The notes beneath the pieces were generated by a model. That model had not been told where the DNA came from, searched no databases, and saw only the letters and a list, made by a program, of their open reading frames with translations. Shown piece by piece: positions 1 through 6,861 of a DNA stretch of 41,365 nt; the stretch's first letter is position 1; each line of letters begins with the position of its first letter. This DNA is from Chitinophagaceae bacterium (GTDB taxonomy: Bacteria > Bacteroidota > Bacteroidia > Chitinophagales > Chitinophagaceae), in contig JAIXWH010000071.1 of assembly GCA_027484165.1 (NCBI GenBank), forward strand, positions 1-41,365, in the 5' to 3' direction. A program made the position numbers and the translations under genes.

Positions 1-642
1 AAAACAACTCATGAAAATGAATTACTTCAAACCAAACTATTGATTCAAGAACAAACTTTTCTGAATATTTCAAGAGAAATTCATGACAACATTGGACAAA
101 AATTATCTTTTGCTAAACTGCAATTGAACTCAATGACAATTTCTGAAAACAAGCATGATGCTGAGTTGCTTTCTGAAAGCATTAGTATTATTACCGATTC
201 TTTAGATGATTTGAGAGATTTAAGCAAAAGCTTAAATGCAGATTATATTCAAAACAATGGTTTAATTCTGTCAATAGAAAATCAAATCTATCAATTGGGT
301 AAATCTGGAAAGTATCAGATTAAAATGAAAGTAACCGGTGAATCTCAATTTTTGAAAGCCGATAAAGAATTGGTTCTTTTTAGAATGATACAAGAATCAC
401 TAAGTAATATTGTAAAGCATGCAGATGCTAGTGAAATTACAATCAATCTTCATTATTGTGTGGCTGATTTGGTTCTCAAGATTTCCGATAATGGAACAGG
501 GTTTGATATGCAACAAAAAAAAGATGGACAGGGATTGATTAATCTCAAAAAAAGAACTGAAAATATGAAAGGGAACTTCAATGTAGAATCAATACCCTCA
601 CAGGGAACTATAATTACCATTAAAATGCCGTTATATGACTAA
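1..642 (+). CDS. Sensor histidine kinase, C-terminal part (5' end outside window)
   Basis: The reading frame is open from base 1, so the gene starts upstream of the window. The visible part is the kinase core of the NarX/DegS type. A HisKA_3 dimerisation helix carries the phospho-accepting His in the motif SREIHDNIGQKLSF, followed by a HATPase_c domain with an N-box (RMIQESLSNIVKHA), a G1 box (DNGTGF) and a G2 box (GQGLINLKKR). No membrane segment is visible, so the sensor region lies in the missing part. The last 8 bases overlap the start of the next gene, a LuxR-type response regulator, which indicates translational coupling and a cognate kinase-regulator pair. The signal it senses cannot be told from this fragment. 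Confidence 0.9.
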   Translation, partial: KTTHENELLQTKLLIQEQTFLNISREIHDNIGQKLSFAKLQLNSMTISENKHDAELLSESISIITDSLDDLRDLSKSLNADYIQNNGLILSIENQIYQLGKSGKYQIKMKVTGESQFLKADKELVLFRMIQESLSNIVKHADASEITINLHYCVADLVLKISDNGTGFDMQQKKDGQGLINLKKRTENMKGNFNVESIPSQGTIITIKMPLYD

Positions 643-1300
643 ACAAAATGCTACAAAAATTGTGCTTTGCGATGATCATGCTTTATTGCGAGATGCACTT
701 GCTACAGTAATCAATAATTTTGATGAATTTAGGGTGATTCATACTGTTAACAATGGACATGAATTGATGAAGGCGCTTACCGATGGTTATGTGCCTGATA
801 TTATTTTACTTGATTTGAATATGCCTGTAATAGATGGATTTACAACAGCTAAATTTTTATATGAAACGCATCCCGAAATCAAAGTACTTATCTTAACAAT
901 GTATGATTCTGAAATCGCACTCATCAGATTGTTACAGGTAGGAGTAAAAGGATTTTTAAAAAAGGATATTCATCCTAATGAGTTGAGATCAGCCTTAAAT
1001 TCAGTTTCGCAAAACGGATTTTATTATTCACACGATACCACAGGGAAATTAGCCAGTTTATTTCAAAAAGATGCTCAAAACAATGCCATGATTGAAAAGG
1101 CAATGCTATCAGAAAAAGAGTTGGAGTTTTTAAGAATGGCAAGTACTGATATGACATACAAGGAAATAGCGGATAAACTAAAAATTACCCCAAGAGCCAT
1201 AGACGGATATCGTGATGCTTTGTTTGAAAAGCTTGATGTAAAAAGCAGAGTTGGCCTGGCGATTTATGCTGTAAGAAACGGAATTGTAAATTTTCATTAA
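635..1300 (+). CDS. NarL/LuxR-family response regulator, partner of the upstream kinase
   Basis: A 221-residue two-domain regulator. The receiver domain has the acidic pair Asp13/Asp14, the phospho-acceptor Asp60 (LLDLNMP), Thr88 and Lys109, all where the family needs them. The C-terminal LuxR-type helix-turn-helix (about 155-215) includes EIADKLKITPRAIDGYRDAL. The start overlaps the kinase gene by 8 bases, so the two are probably co-translated. The gene ends only 7 bases before a convergent second regulator. Its target promoters are unknown; the dyads at 2180-2328 are one nearby candidate. Confidence 0.92.
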   Translation: MTKQNATKIVLCDDHALLRDALATVINNFDEFRVIHTVNNGHELMKALTDGYVPDIILLDLNMPVIDGFTTAKFLYETHPEIKVLILTMYDSEIALIRLLQVGVKGFLKKDIHPNELRSALNSVSQNGFYYSHDTTGKLASLFQKDAQNNAMIEKAMLSEKELEFLRMASTDMTYKEIADKLKITPRAIDGYRDALFEKLDVKSRVGLAIYAVRNGIVNFH

Positions 1301-1307
1301 AGAGGAT

Positions 1308-1976
1308 TCACTCTATTAATTTGTTTCTCATTCCATACATAATCAAACCACCAATGGTTTTGGCATTAACTTTGGCCTTCATATTCTGTCGTATAGTTTC
1401 GATAGTTCTGGGGCTTAGAAATATGATTTTTGAAATTTCCTCAGTGGTTTTGTCTTCTGCCAATAATTGAAGTATTTTAATTTCTTTTTCACTGAAATTT
1501 ACTGGCGTATTGGTACCGTAATGTTGCCTTACATTTTTCTTTTGCATGAGCCTTCCCATCACAGCGGAATTAACTAATTCATTAAAGTAAAAATCATCGT
1601 TCATGCAGGTTAAAATAGCTTCATATATTTCTTCCGGATCGGTAGTTTTGGTCAGATAGGCATTAGCACCCATTTCCATCATCTTGCTAATCATCTGCTG
1701 GTCGTCGTACATGGTAAGCACTATAATCTTTATATCTTCGTATTCTTTTCTCAAAATTTGTATTGCATTAATACCATCAATTTCAGGCATTCTGATATCC
1801 ATAAGCAGAACTTCGGGTTTTTTGATGGCTATTTTATGCATCATATCCTTTCCGTCTTCGGCCTCCCATATCATTTTAAGGTTGCTTTTACCCGATAAAG
1901 CCATCTTTATTCCATCACGGAATATTTTGTGGTCATCAGCAATGGCAATTTTGATGTAATTTTCAGTAGTTGACAT
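1308..1976 (-). CDS. NarL/LuxR-family response regulator without an adjacent co-directional kinase
   Basis: A 222-residue response regulator. The receiver domain has Asp14/Asp15 and phospho-acceptor Asp60 (LLMDIRMPEIDG), and the C-terminal LuxR helix-turn-helix contains EISKIIFLSPRTIETIRQNM. It resembles the regulator at 4124-4783 in both halves, including a similar C-terminal ending, which suggests the two are paralogues. No kinase is encoded beside it on this strand. It could share a kinase with either flanking system or serve a distant one. Its 5' side faces the AT-rich control region at 1977-2497, which holds a 16-bp-stem inverted repeat 76 bases upstream of its start. Confidence 0.9.
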   Translation of the reverse strand: MSTTENYIKIAIADDHKIFRDGIKMALSGKSNLKMIWEAEDGKDMMHKIAIKKPEVLLMDIRMPEIDGINAIQILRKEYEDIKIIVLTMYDDQQMISKMMEMGANAYLTKTTDPEEIYEAILTCMNDDFYFNELVNSAVMGRLMQKKNVRQHYGTNTPVNFSEKEIKILQLLAEDKTTEEISKIIFLSPRTIETIRQNMKAKVNAKTIGGLIMYGMRNKLIE

Positions 1977-2052
1977 GATTTTCTGGGTTATGGTTAATAA
2001 AACTAATTTAAAATCAATAAGTTACAAAAAAAGAGCTGCATGTACAATTCAG

Positions 2053-2092
2053 ATTTTGTGTATTGAAAGGAAACATTTTCAATACACAAAAT
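2053..2092. repeat. Inverted repeat, 16-bp perfect stem with 8-base loop
   Basis: The left arm (2053-2068, core TTTTGTGTATTGAAA) is exactly complementary to the right arm (2077-2092), with loop GGAAACAT. It lies 76 bases upstream of the minus-strand response regulator start. It is AT-rich and has no U-run, so it is more likely an operator or an mRNA-leader hairpin than a simple terminator. Confidence 0.6.
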
Positions 2093-2156
2093 TGATTCTT
2101 TATCTTCTCAATTCATTGATTTAGCTGGGTTATGACAGGAATAGTTTCCCACAGGA

Positions 2157-2165
2157 TTATCCACA
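2157..2165 (+). promoter_or_regulatory. Sequence identical to the DnaA-box consensus
   Basis: TTATCCACA matches the bacterial DnaA-box consensus exactly. It is a single copy inside an AT-rich intergenic stretch; only a poor second match (TTTCCCACA, 2145-2153) lies beside it. It may be a DnaA-regulated promoter site or chance. It is not enough to call an origin. Confidence 0.35.
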
Positions 2166-2179
2166 TTTTTTCAGCTATT

Positions 2180-2191
2180 CGTAAAAGTACG
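2180..2191. promoter_or_regulatory. CGTA-N4-TACG dyad, copy 1
   Basis: CGTA AAAG TACG; the symmetry extends by two flanking bases on each side (TTCGTA/TACGAA, 2178-2193). The same spacing recurs at 2317-2328 and imperfectly at 2236-2247. It is a candidate operator for a dimeric regulator. Confidence 0.4.
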
Positions 2192-2235
2192 AAGTAAAGA
2201 TACATGCTTTGATAGTAAAATTACTATTTTTATTT

Positions 2236-2247
2236 CGTATATTTACC
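2236..2247. promoter_or_regulatory. CGTA-N4-TACC dyad, near match, copy 2
   Basis: CGTA TATT TACC has the same spacing as the other two dyads but one half-site base differs. It lies between them and is supported mainly by their presence. Confidence 0.25.
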
Positions 2248-2316
2248 CAAATTATTAACCCCTAAAATGGCTTTTTTTCTATTCAAAATCAATACAGGTA
2301 ATTATTTTGAAGAAAT

Positions 2317-2328
2317 CGTACAAATACG
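2317..2328. promoter_or_regulatory. CGTA-N4-TACG dyad, copy 3
   Basis: CGTA CAAA TACG has identical half-sites and spacing to the dyad at 2180-2191 but an unrelated spacer, as expected for a protein-binding site rather than a duplicated sequence. Confidence 0.4.
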
Positions 2329-2462
2329 TTCAACAGCAAACCTCTTGTTTAAAGTTGAATAAAATTTGAGGTTTATCAAGCAATTAATCTTAAACCACAA
2401 AAATTTTTTAGTATGCACGTATTTATTCTTCATTTAATCAGATTATTAATTAAGTAATTATT

Positions 2463-2492
2463 TTGATTTTGGATTACAGATGGTTATTTTTG
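2463..2492 (+). promoter_or_regulatory. Bacteroidota-type promoter for the membrane protein-kinase-regulator genes
   Basis: A -33 element TTG (2463-2465) is followed after 19 bases by a perfect -7 element TATTTTTG (2485-2492), matching the TTG-N17-23-TAnnTTTG consensus. Transcription should start at about 2496-2497, directly after the last in-frame stop (2495-2497) of the downstream reading frame. Confidence 0.65.
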
Positions 2493-2497
2493 GATAA

Positions 2498-3211
2498 ATT
2501 AAACTCATTCTGGAAACATTATCTAATATTACTATTATCTCAGAGATCATACCTTTGATATTTTGTATTTTTTTTATTAGAAAAATAAATACAAAAGCAT
2601 TAAGGGTATTTTTTTTGTACAGCATTATTCAAGCTGTATTTAGTTTTTTGTGCTATTATTTTATCTACATCAATAATTCCTATAGCAATTATATTATGGC
2701 ATTAAGGGTGCATCTGGTGCTGGAATATCTACTAATTGCAATTTTTTTGTATAACATATTGGAATCGGGCAAAGCCAAAACTGGATTGTTGATTTCATTG
2801 CCTATTTTTCTGATATACAACATCTACGACTTTTTCAGTAATGAAAGCATGAGCTTCAGCAATAATCCAACGTTGATTGAGTTTCTCATTTTTATTGTGC
2901 TCATCATATTCTATTTGTTTGAGAAAATGAAATTAAATCAAGAAACCCCTGCCTATTCAAGTATTAACTTTTGGCTGAATGTAGGTTTGTTTGTTTATTT
3001 TTCTGGTAATTTCTTTTACATATTATTGGTCGAAAATTCTGCAAATGCTTCAGTTGCTGTTAAAAATCAACTTATCATCATTTATTGCACCATAACCATC
3101 ATTAAGAATCTTATTCTATCTTTTGCGTTTGTGAAGAACGACATAGAAGATTCAATCAATAACAAAAATAAATTTCAGTATCCGAAAGATTTAAACTTTG
3201 ATACTTTTTAA
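2498..3211 (+). CDS. Seven-helix membrane protein next to two-component genes, function unknown
   Basis: I do not recognise this family. From the earliest open codon the protein is 237 residues with seven likely membrane helices and a short polar tail (EDSINNKNKFQ). The start is uncertain. The first conventional start is TTG at 2555, but it would cut most of helix 1 (ISEIIPLIFCIFFI). The frame is open from 2498 (ATT) with CTG at 2510, and a perfect promoter places the transcript start at about 2497, so an upstream non-ATG start is favoured. The gene is followed after 22 bases by a histidine kinase that has only one membrane helix, so this protein may be its sensory or membrane partner. That role is inferred from position only. 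Confidence 0.65.
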   Translation: MKLILETLSNITIISEIIPLIFCIFFIRKINTKALRVFFLYSIIQAVFSFLCYYFIYINNSYSNYIMALRVHLVLEYLLIAIFLYNILESGKAKTGLLISLPIFLIYNIYDFFSNESMSFSNNPTLIEFLIFIVLIIFYLFEKMKLNQETPAYSSINFWLNVGLFVYFSGNFFYILLVENSANASVAVKNQLIIIYCTITIIKNLILSFAFVKNDIEDSINNKNKFQYPKDLNFDTF

Positions 3212-3233
3212 CCAATAACCATTTTATTAATTT

Positions 3234-4058
3234 ATGTACTTATTGCAAGCGGACTCTACTGGAATTTCAAGATTAATGTTGATTGGAACGTTGGGCATGC
3301 TTACATTGGCAACAGGTATCATTGCATTTGTAATTTTTCATCAAAGAAAAATTATCAGATATCAAATGCAAATGAAGAAGCTTGAATCTGAGAAGCAACA
3401 AACTCTTTTAAATGCATCCATACGCTTTCAGGAAGAAGAGCGTCAGAGAATAGCAGCTGATTTACACGATGACGCGGGTCCATTATTGGCAACAGCACGT
3501 TTGTATCTGAATGAAAATTTAGTAAATCAGGAAAAGGCTCAACAGTTACAAAGTATCATCAGTGCCAAACAAATCATTGACGACGCCATCTTACTTATCA
3601 GGAATATCAGTCATAGCTTAATGCCTCCAACATTAAAAAACTTCGGATTGGAAAGTGCTACAACCGATTTATTTCAAAAGATCAGTGGAAGCGGTGTAAT
3701 TAACGCCAGTGCCAGATTTCATGATTACAGAGAAAGATTAAAAGTAGATCAGGAGTTATTGTTATTCAGAATTATTCAAGAATTGGTAAACAACATACTT
3801 AAGCACAGCAGTGCTGGCTTTATTCATTTAACTCAAAACAGTAATAACGACAATTTGTATATCAGAATTCATCATGATGGCAAAGGAATTGTTCAAACAG
3901 AATTTGACAAGTTAAATGAAAGTGCACAAGGCTTAGGATTAAAAAATATTGCTAGCAGAATAAAAGTGTTGAATGGTAGAATTTATTTTGAAATAGATCC
4001 CAGTCAGACTTATTATAAAATCACATTGGAAGTACCCAAAGAAAAGAAGTTTGTATAA
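3234..4058 (+). CDS. Membrane sensor histidine kinase (HisKA_3/HATPase_c)
   Basis: A 274-residue kinase with one N-terminal membrane helix (about 11-36), a short coiled linker, then the HisKA_3 helix with phospho-accepting His78 in RIAADLHDDAGPLLATARL. The HATPase_c domain shows an N-box (RIIQELVNNILKHSS), a G1 box written as HDGKGI instead of the usual DxGxG, and a G2 box GLGLKNIASR. There is almost no extracytoplasmic region, so signal detection probably needs another protein. The seven-helix protein 22 bases upstream is the obvious candidate. The response regulator 65 bases downstream is the probable phosphotransfer partner. Confidence 0.92.
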   Translation: MYLLQADSTGISRLMLIGTLGMLTLATGIIAFVIFHQRKIIRYQMQMKKLESEKQQTLLNASIRFQEEERQRIAADLHDDAGPLLATARLYLNENLVNQEKAQQLQSIISAKQIIDDAILLIRNISHSLMPPTLKNFGLESATTDLFQKISGSGVINASARFHDYRERLKVDQELLLFRIIQELVNNILKHSSAGFIHLTQNSNNDNLYIRIHHDGKGIVQTEFDKLNESAQGLGLKNIASRIKVLNGRIYFEIDPSQTYYKITLEVPKEKKFV

Positions 4059-4123
4059 GAAATGTTCTCTCCTACAATTTTACTTGTGCTTTATAAAGAT
4101 CTTGTTATTTTTACATCCTTAGT

Positions 4124-4783
4124 ATGACTGAAAATAATCAGATAAAAGTTGCGATTGCTGATGACCATAAAATCTTCAGGAAGGGTGTAATTTTATCTAT
4201 GCGACAATATACCAATATTAAGTTTGTGATGGAGGCAGATAATGGAGAGGAGTTGCTTTCTAAAATACCTGAGTTTTTACCAGATGTGATTTTATGTGAT
4301 TTGAAAATGCCTATTAAAGATGGTATAGATACTACAAAGCTTATTACAAAAAACTTTCCTGGTATTAGGGTGATTATATTAACCATGTATGAGGATGAAA
4401 GATTTGTAGGCCATTTGATGGACTGTGGAGCTGCAGGATATTTATTAAAAAGTACAGATCCCGCCGAAATTAAAAAAGCAATCACAGATGTCATGCGTAC
4501 TGGCTTTTATTTGAATCCTTTTGTGAATAAGGTTTTAATCAAAAAAAATTATTCCAAGCAAAAATTCAATCCCAATTTAACTTCAGAAGTGGTGCTCAGC
4601 GATAGAGAAAAAGAAGTGTTGACTTTAGTTTGTATGGAATTTACTGCAGCAGAAATCTCTGCAAAAATGGATATCAGTCCTAGAACTGTAGAGGCAATTA
4701 AAGACAGGCTCATGGAACGCTTTGGCGTAAAGAATTCTGTTGGCTTGGTGTTCTATGCGATGAAGAATAACCTGATTGAGTAG
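4124..4783 (+). CDS. NarL/LuxR-family response regulator, partner of the upstream kinase
   Basis: A 219-residue regulator. The receiver domain carries Asp13/Asp14 and phospho-acceptor Asp59 (LCDLKMP), plus a TMYEDE switch segment and a Lys in GYLLKS. The C-terminal LuxR helix-turn-helix includes EISAKMDISPRTVEAIKDRL. It closely resembles the minus-strand regulator at 1308-1976, including the shared N-terminal ADDHKIFR. The 65-base gap from the kinase gene contains no clear terminator, so co-transcription from the promoter at 2463-2492 is likely. The gene ends just before a tandem-repeat spacer. Confidence 0.92.
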   Translation: MTENNQIKVAIADDHKIFRKGVILSMRQYTNIKFVMEADNGEELLSKIPEFLPDVILCDLKMPIKDGIDTTKLITKNFPGIRVIILTMYEDERFVGHLMDCGAAGYLLKSTDPAEIKKAITDVMRTGFYLNPFVNKVLIKKNYSKQKFNPNLTSEVVLSDREKEVLTLVCMEFTAAEISAKMDISPRTVEAIKDRLMERFGVKNSVGLVFYAMKNNLIE

Positions 4784-4785
4784 GG

Positions 4786-4841
4786 TTAATTAGTTGATTA
4801 GTTGATTAGTTAATTAGTTGATTAGTTGATTGGTTGATTGG
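4786..4841. repeat. Tandem array of seven 8-bp TTGATTAG units
   Basis: Seven consecutive octamers read TTAATTAG, TTGATTAG, TTGATTAG, TTAATTAG, TTGATTAG, TTGATTGG and TTGATTGG. The array begins 2 bases after the stop codon of the response regulator and lies between convergent genes. It is an AT-rich simple repeat likely to vary by slippage. A short related tract occurs at 18841-18859 after another gene. Confidence 0.8.
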
Positions 4842-4880
4842 TTGGATTTGTTTGAAAGTTAATTGGGCGATTGCTTTAAT

Positions 4881-4910
4881 CTTTGCTCCTTTGCGAGCTT
4901 TGCGTGAAAC
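4881..4910. repeat. Dispersed intergenic element of the TTTGCG type
   Basis: The sequence contains CTTTGC, TTTGCGAGC and TTTGCGTGAAAC. TTTGCG-rich elements of this kind recur between genes in many Bacteroidota genomes; this is from memory and was not searched. Here it sits between the convergent response regulator and deoxynucleoside kinase genes. No coding potential is seen. Confidence 0.4.
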
Positions 4911-4975
4911 GGCTTAGTTGATTATGTGATTGTTGTTGCAAGTCAAACGAAAAAAAACTTAGCCCATCAAACCTT

Positions 4976-5611
4976 CTAAAACAATCCAAAAAGAGTAGAG
5001 TCGATTTTTGAAATGATTTCTCCAAAATGTTCCTCGTTTTCACCAAATTTATTAGTGTCTGCATCAATAACTAAGAGCGCACCATCTTTATAATTCTCAA
5101 TCCAATTGTTGTAGAGGTCGTTCAATTTTTTCAAATAATCGAGTCTGATATTTTCTTCATAATCTCTTCCTCTTTTTTGAATTTGTCCAACCAAAGTAGG
5201 AACAGAAGCCTTTAAATAAATCAATAAGTCTGGAGGTTGCACCATAGACTTTAAGGTTTCGAAGAAATTATAATAGTTTTCAAAATCACGTTTGCCCATC
5301 AATCCCATGTCGTGCAAATTGGGAGCAAAAATATTTGCATCTTCAAATATGGTTCTGTCTTGTATGACGGTTTCGGTACCACGCTGAATTTCCAACAGCT
5401 GATTTAATCTGCTATTCAAAAAATAGATCTGTAAATTAAAGCTCCATCGAGGCATATCCTCATAAAAATCATTGAGGTAGGGGTTATGGTCAACATCCTC
5501 AAATTGAGGAATCCATTTGTAATGCTTGCTTAATAATTCAGTAAGAGTTGTCTTTCCTGCACCGATATTTCCAGCAACTGCAATATGCTTAGGTTTTTTA
5601 ATTTTTGCCAT
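4976..5611 (-). CDS. Deoxynucleoside kinase (dAK/dGK type)
   Basis: A 211-residue P-loop kinase of the deoxyribonucleoside kinase family, which phosphorylates deoxynucleosides in the salvage pathway to dNTPs in the cytoplasm. The Walker A loop GNIGAGKTT covers residues 14-22. The family motif QDRTIFEDANIFA and the lid-region arginines (KRGRDYEENI) are present, and length is normal for bacterial members. Substrate preference (dA, dG or broad) cannot be told from sequence. A -7-like element TACTTTCG lies 28 bases upstream of the start. It is transcribed in the same direction as trpS, but has its own candidate promoter. Confidence 0.9.
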   Translation of the reverse strand: MAKIKKPKHIAVAGNIGAGKTTLTELLSKHYKWIPQFEDVDHNPYLNDFYEDMPRWSFNLQIYFLNSRLNQLLEIQRGTETVIQDRTIFEDANIFAPNLHDMGLMGKRDFENYYNFFETLKSMVQPPDLLIYLKASVPTLVGQIQKRGRDYEENIRLDYLKKLNDLYNNWIENYKDGALLVIDADTNKFGENEEHFGEIISKIDSTLFGLF

Positions 5612-5639
5612 AACGCTTCAATATTTTATATTGGGGGCA

Positions 5640-5647
5640 CGAAAGTA
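5640..5647 (-). promoter_or_regulatory. -7 element for the deoxynucleoside kinase gene
   Basis: TACTTTCG on the minus strand matches TAnnTTTG with one mismatch and lies 28 bases before the start codon. No good -33 TTG is seen at the right distance. Confidence 0.4.
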
Positions 5648-5659
5648 TTGAATAAATAT

Positions 5660-5674
5660 ACAGTTAAGAACTGT
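5660..5674 (-). terminator. Weak hairpin after trpS
   Basis: ACAGTT and AACTGT form a 6-bp stem with a 3-base loop, 13 bases after the trpS stop. On the minus strand it is followed by AT-rich sequence without a clean U-run, so termination strength is doubtful. It also lies just upstream of the kinase promoter. Confidence 0.3.
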
Positions 5675-5687
5675 TTTTTGAAATTTC

Positions 5688-6722
5688 TTAAAAATAATTA
5701 AGTCCCATAGCCTCTCTCACCATTTTCATTGTTTTTTGAGCACTTTCACTTGCTTTTTGTGCTCCTTTTTCCATCACTTCCACTAAGTAGGCGTCGTTGG
5801 CAAGTATGTCTTGAGTTTTTTGACGAATGGGCGACATGAAATTAATCATGTCTTCAGCTAGTTGTTTCTTGAGGTCTCCGTAGCGAATCGTACAGTTATT
5901 AAAGTCGGATTCGTATTTTTTTATCACTTCATCAGTGCTAACCAACTTCATCAGCATAAAGATATTTTCAATATAGTCGGGCATTTGGGAATTCATTTCT
6001 GTAGGGCCTCCATCTGTAAGGGCTTTCATCACTTTTTTTCTGATAGTTTCGTCGTCATCACCAAAATAAAGGGTTGCCATATTATTCTCACTCTTGCTCA
6101 TTTTTCCAGATCCATCCAATCCAGGAACCTTAATTAACTCCTGATTATAGTTGAATGCGTGTGGTTCAGGAAAAATTTCGCCATATCTGTGATTGAATCT
6201 AACCACAAAATTTCTTGCCATTTCCAAGTGTTGTTCCTGGTCCTTTCCAACCGGCACATGGCTGGCGCGATGCATGATGATATCCGCTGTTTGAAGCACA
6301 GGATAAGTGAGCAAACCAGCATTTACATTTTCTGGATGTTGACGGGCTTTATCTTTAAAGGTTACAGTCTTTTCCAATTCGCCCTTGTAAGCAAGCATGT
6401 TTAGATAAAGATATAGTTCTCCGGTTTCATAAACATGACTCTGACAATAAAAAGTGGCTTTGTCGGGATCCAAACCGCAAGCTATATTCTCTGCCAAAAC
6501 CCTTCTTACATTCTGCTTTAATTCGTTGGTATCGGGGTGAGTGGTTAAAGAATGCAAATCAGCTACCATGAAATAGCATTCAAAATCATTTTGCATTTTC
6601 ACATAATTTCTGATAGCGCCAAAATAATTACCCAGATGTACCATGCCTGTGGGTCGGATGCCACTCATCACAATATTTGATGGTAAATTGGGGTTTTGCA
6701 TTTTTACTGATTTATCACTCAT
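5688..6722 (-). CDS. trpS: Tryptophanyl-tRNA synthetase
   Basis: A class I aminoacyl-tRNA synthetase of 344 residues that attaches tryptophan to tRNA-Trp in the cytoplasm. The HIGH-equivalent motif is TGMVHLGNY (25-33) after SGIRP, and the KMSKS loop is intact as GKMSKSENN. The family signature around DLHSLTTH and LQTADIIMHRA is also present. Length is typical for the bacterial enzyme. The ATG at 6722 is used; conserved sequence only begins near residue 17 (IVMSGIRPTG), so a start at Met8 is possible. A -7-like element TATCTTCG lies 19 bases upstream. Confidence 0.96.
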   Translation of the reverse strand: MSDKSVKMQNPNLPSNIVMSGIRPTGMVHLGNYFGAIRNYVKMQNDFECYFMVADLHSLTTHPDTNELKQNVRRVLAENIACGLDPDKATFYCQSHVYETGELYLYLNMLAYKGELEKTVTFKDKARQHPENVNAGLLTYPVLQTADIIMHRASHVPVGKDQEQHLEMARNFVVRFNHRYGEIFPEPHAFNYNQELIKVPGLDGSGKMSKSENNMATLYFGDDDETIRKKVMKALTDGGPTEMNSQMPDYIENIFMLMKLVSTDEVIKKYESDFNNCTIRYGDLKKQLAEDMINFMSPIRQKTQDILANDAYLVEVMEKGAQKASESAQKTMKMVREAMGLNYF

Positions 6723-6741
6723 TTGTATAAAATTACACCAG

Positions 6742-6749
6742 CGAAGATA
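6742..6749 (-). promoter_or_regulatory. -7 element for trpS
   Basis: TATCTTCG on the minus strand differs from TAnnTTTG at one base and lies 19 bases before the trpS start codon. Confidence 0.4.
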
Positions 6750-6848
6750 ATAAAAGTCGTTCGATTCATTTGGTGACGACCCTTTAAAATAATCATTCTA
6801 ATTTCAAAATGACTGACAATAATCTGTTTTCACTCTTTTATTTTGTAC

Positions 6849-6856
6849 TACTTTTG
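6849..6856 (+). promoter_or_regulatory. -7 element directly upstream of gatC
   Basis: TACTTTTG is a perfect TAnnTTTG. Only 5 bases separate it from the gatC ATG (6862), so the expected transcript has a leader of 0-2 bases. No convincing -33 TTG was found. Confidence 0.55.
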
Positions 6857-6861
6857 TCTCC

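Larger units (their letters stand above)
1977..2497. promoter_or_regulatory. 521-base AT-rich non-coding control region between divergent signalling genes
   Basis: No convincing gene lies in this stretch. It separates the minus-strand regulator at 1308-1976 from the plus-strand membrane protein, kinase and regulator genes at 2498-4783. It contains a 16-bp-stem inverted repeat (2053-2092), one perfect DnaA-box sequence (2157-2165), CGTA-N4-TACG dyads at 2180-2191 and 2317-2328 with a near match at 2236-2247, a short dyad at 2212-2227, and a full Bacteroidota promoter ending at 2492. Each is listed separately. The density of symmetric sites suggests regulation of one or both flanking transcripts. 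Confidence 0.6.

Noticed and set aside
1977-2497. Replication origin
   Set aside because: Only one perfect DnaA box was found, with no box cluster and no origin-associated genes beside it.
4876-5067. Small minus-strand reading frame overlapping the kinase 3' end
   Set aside because: It overlaps the deoxynucleoside kinase in another frame and runs through the repeat-derived spacer, with no recognisable protein features.
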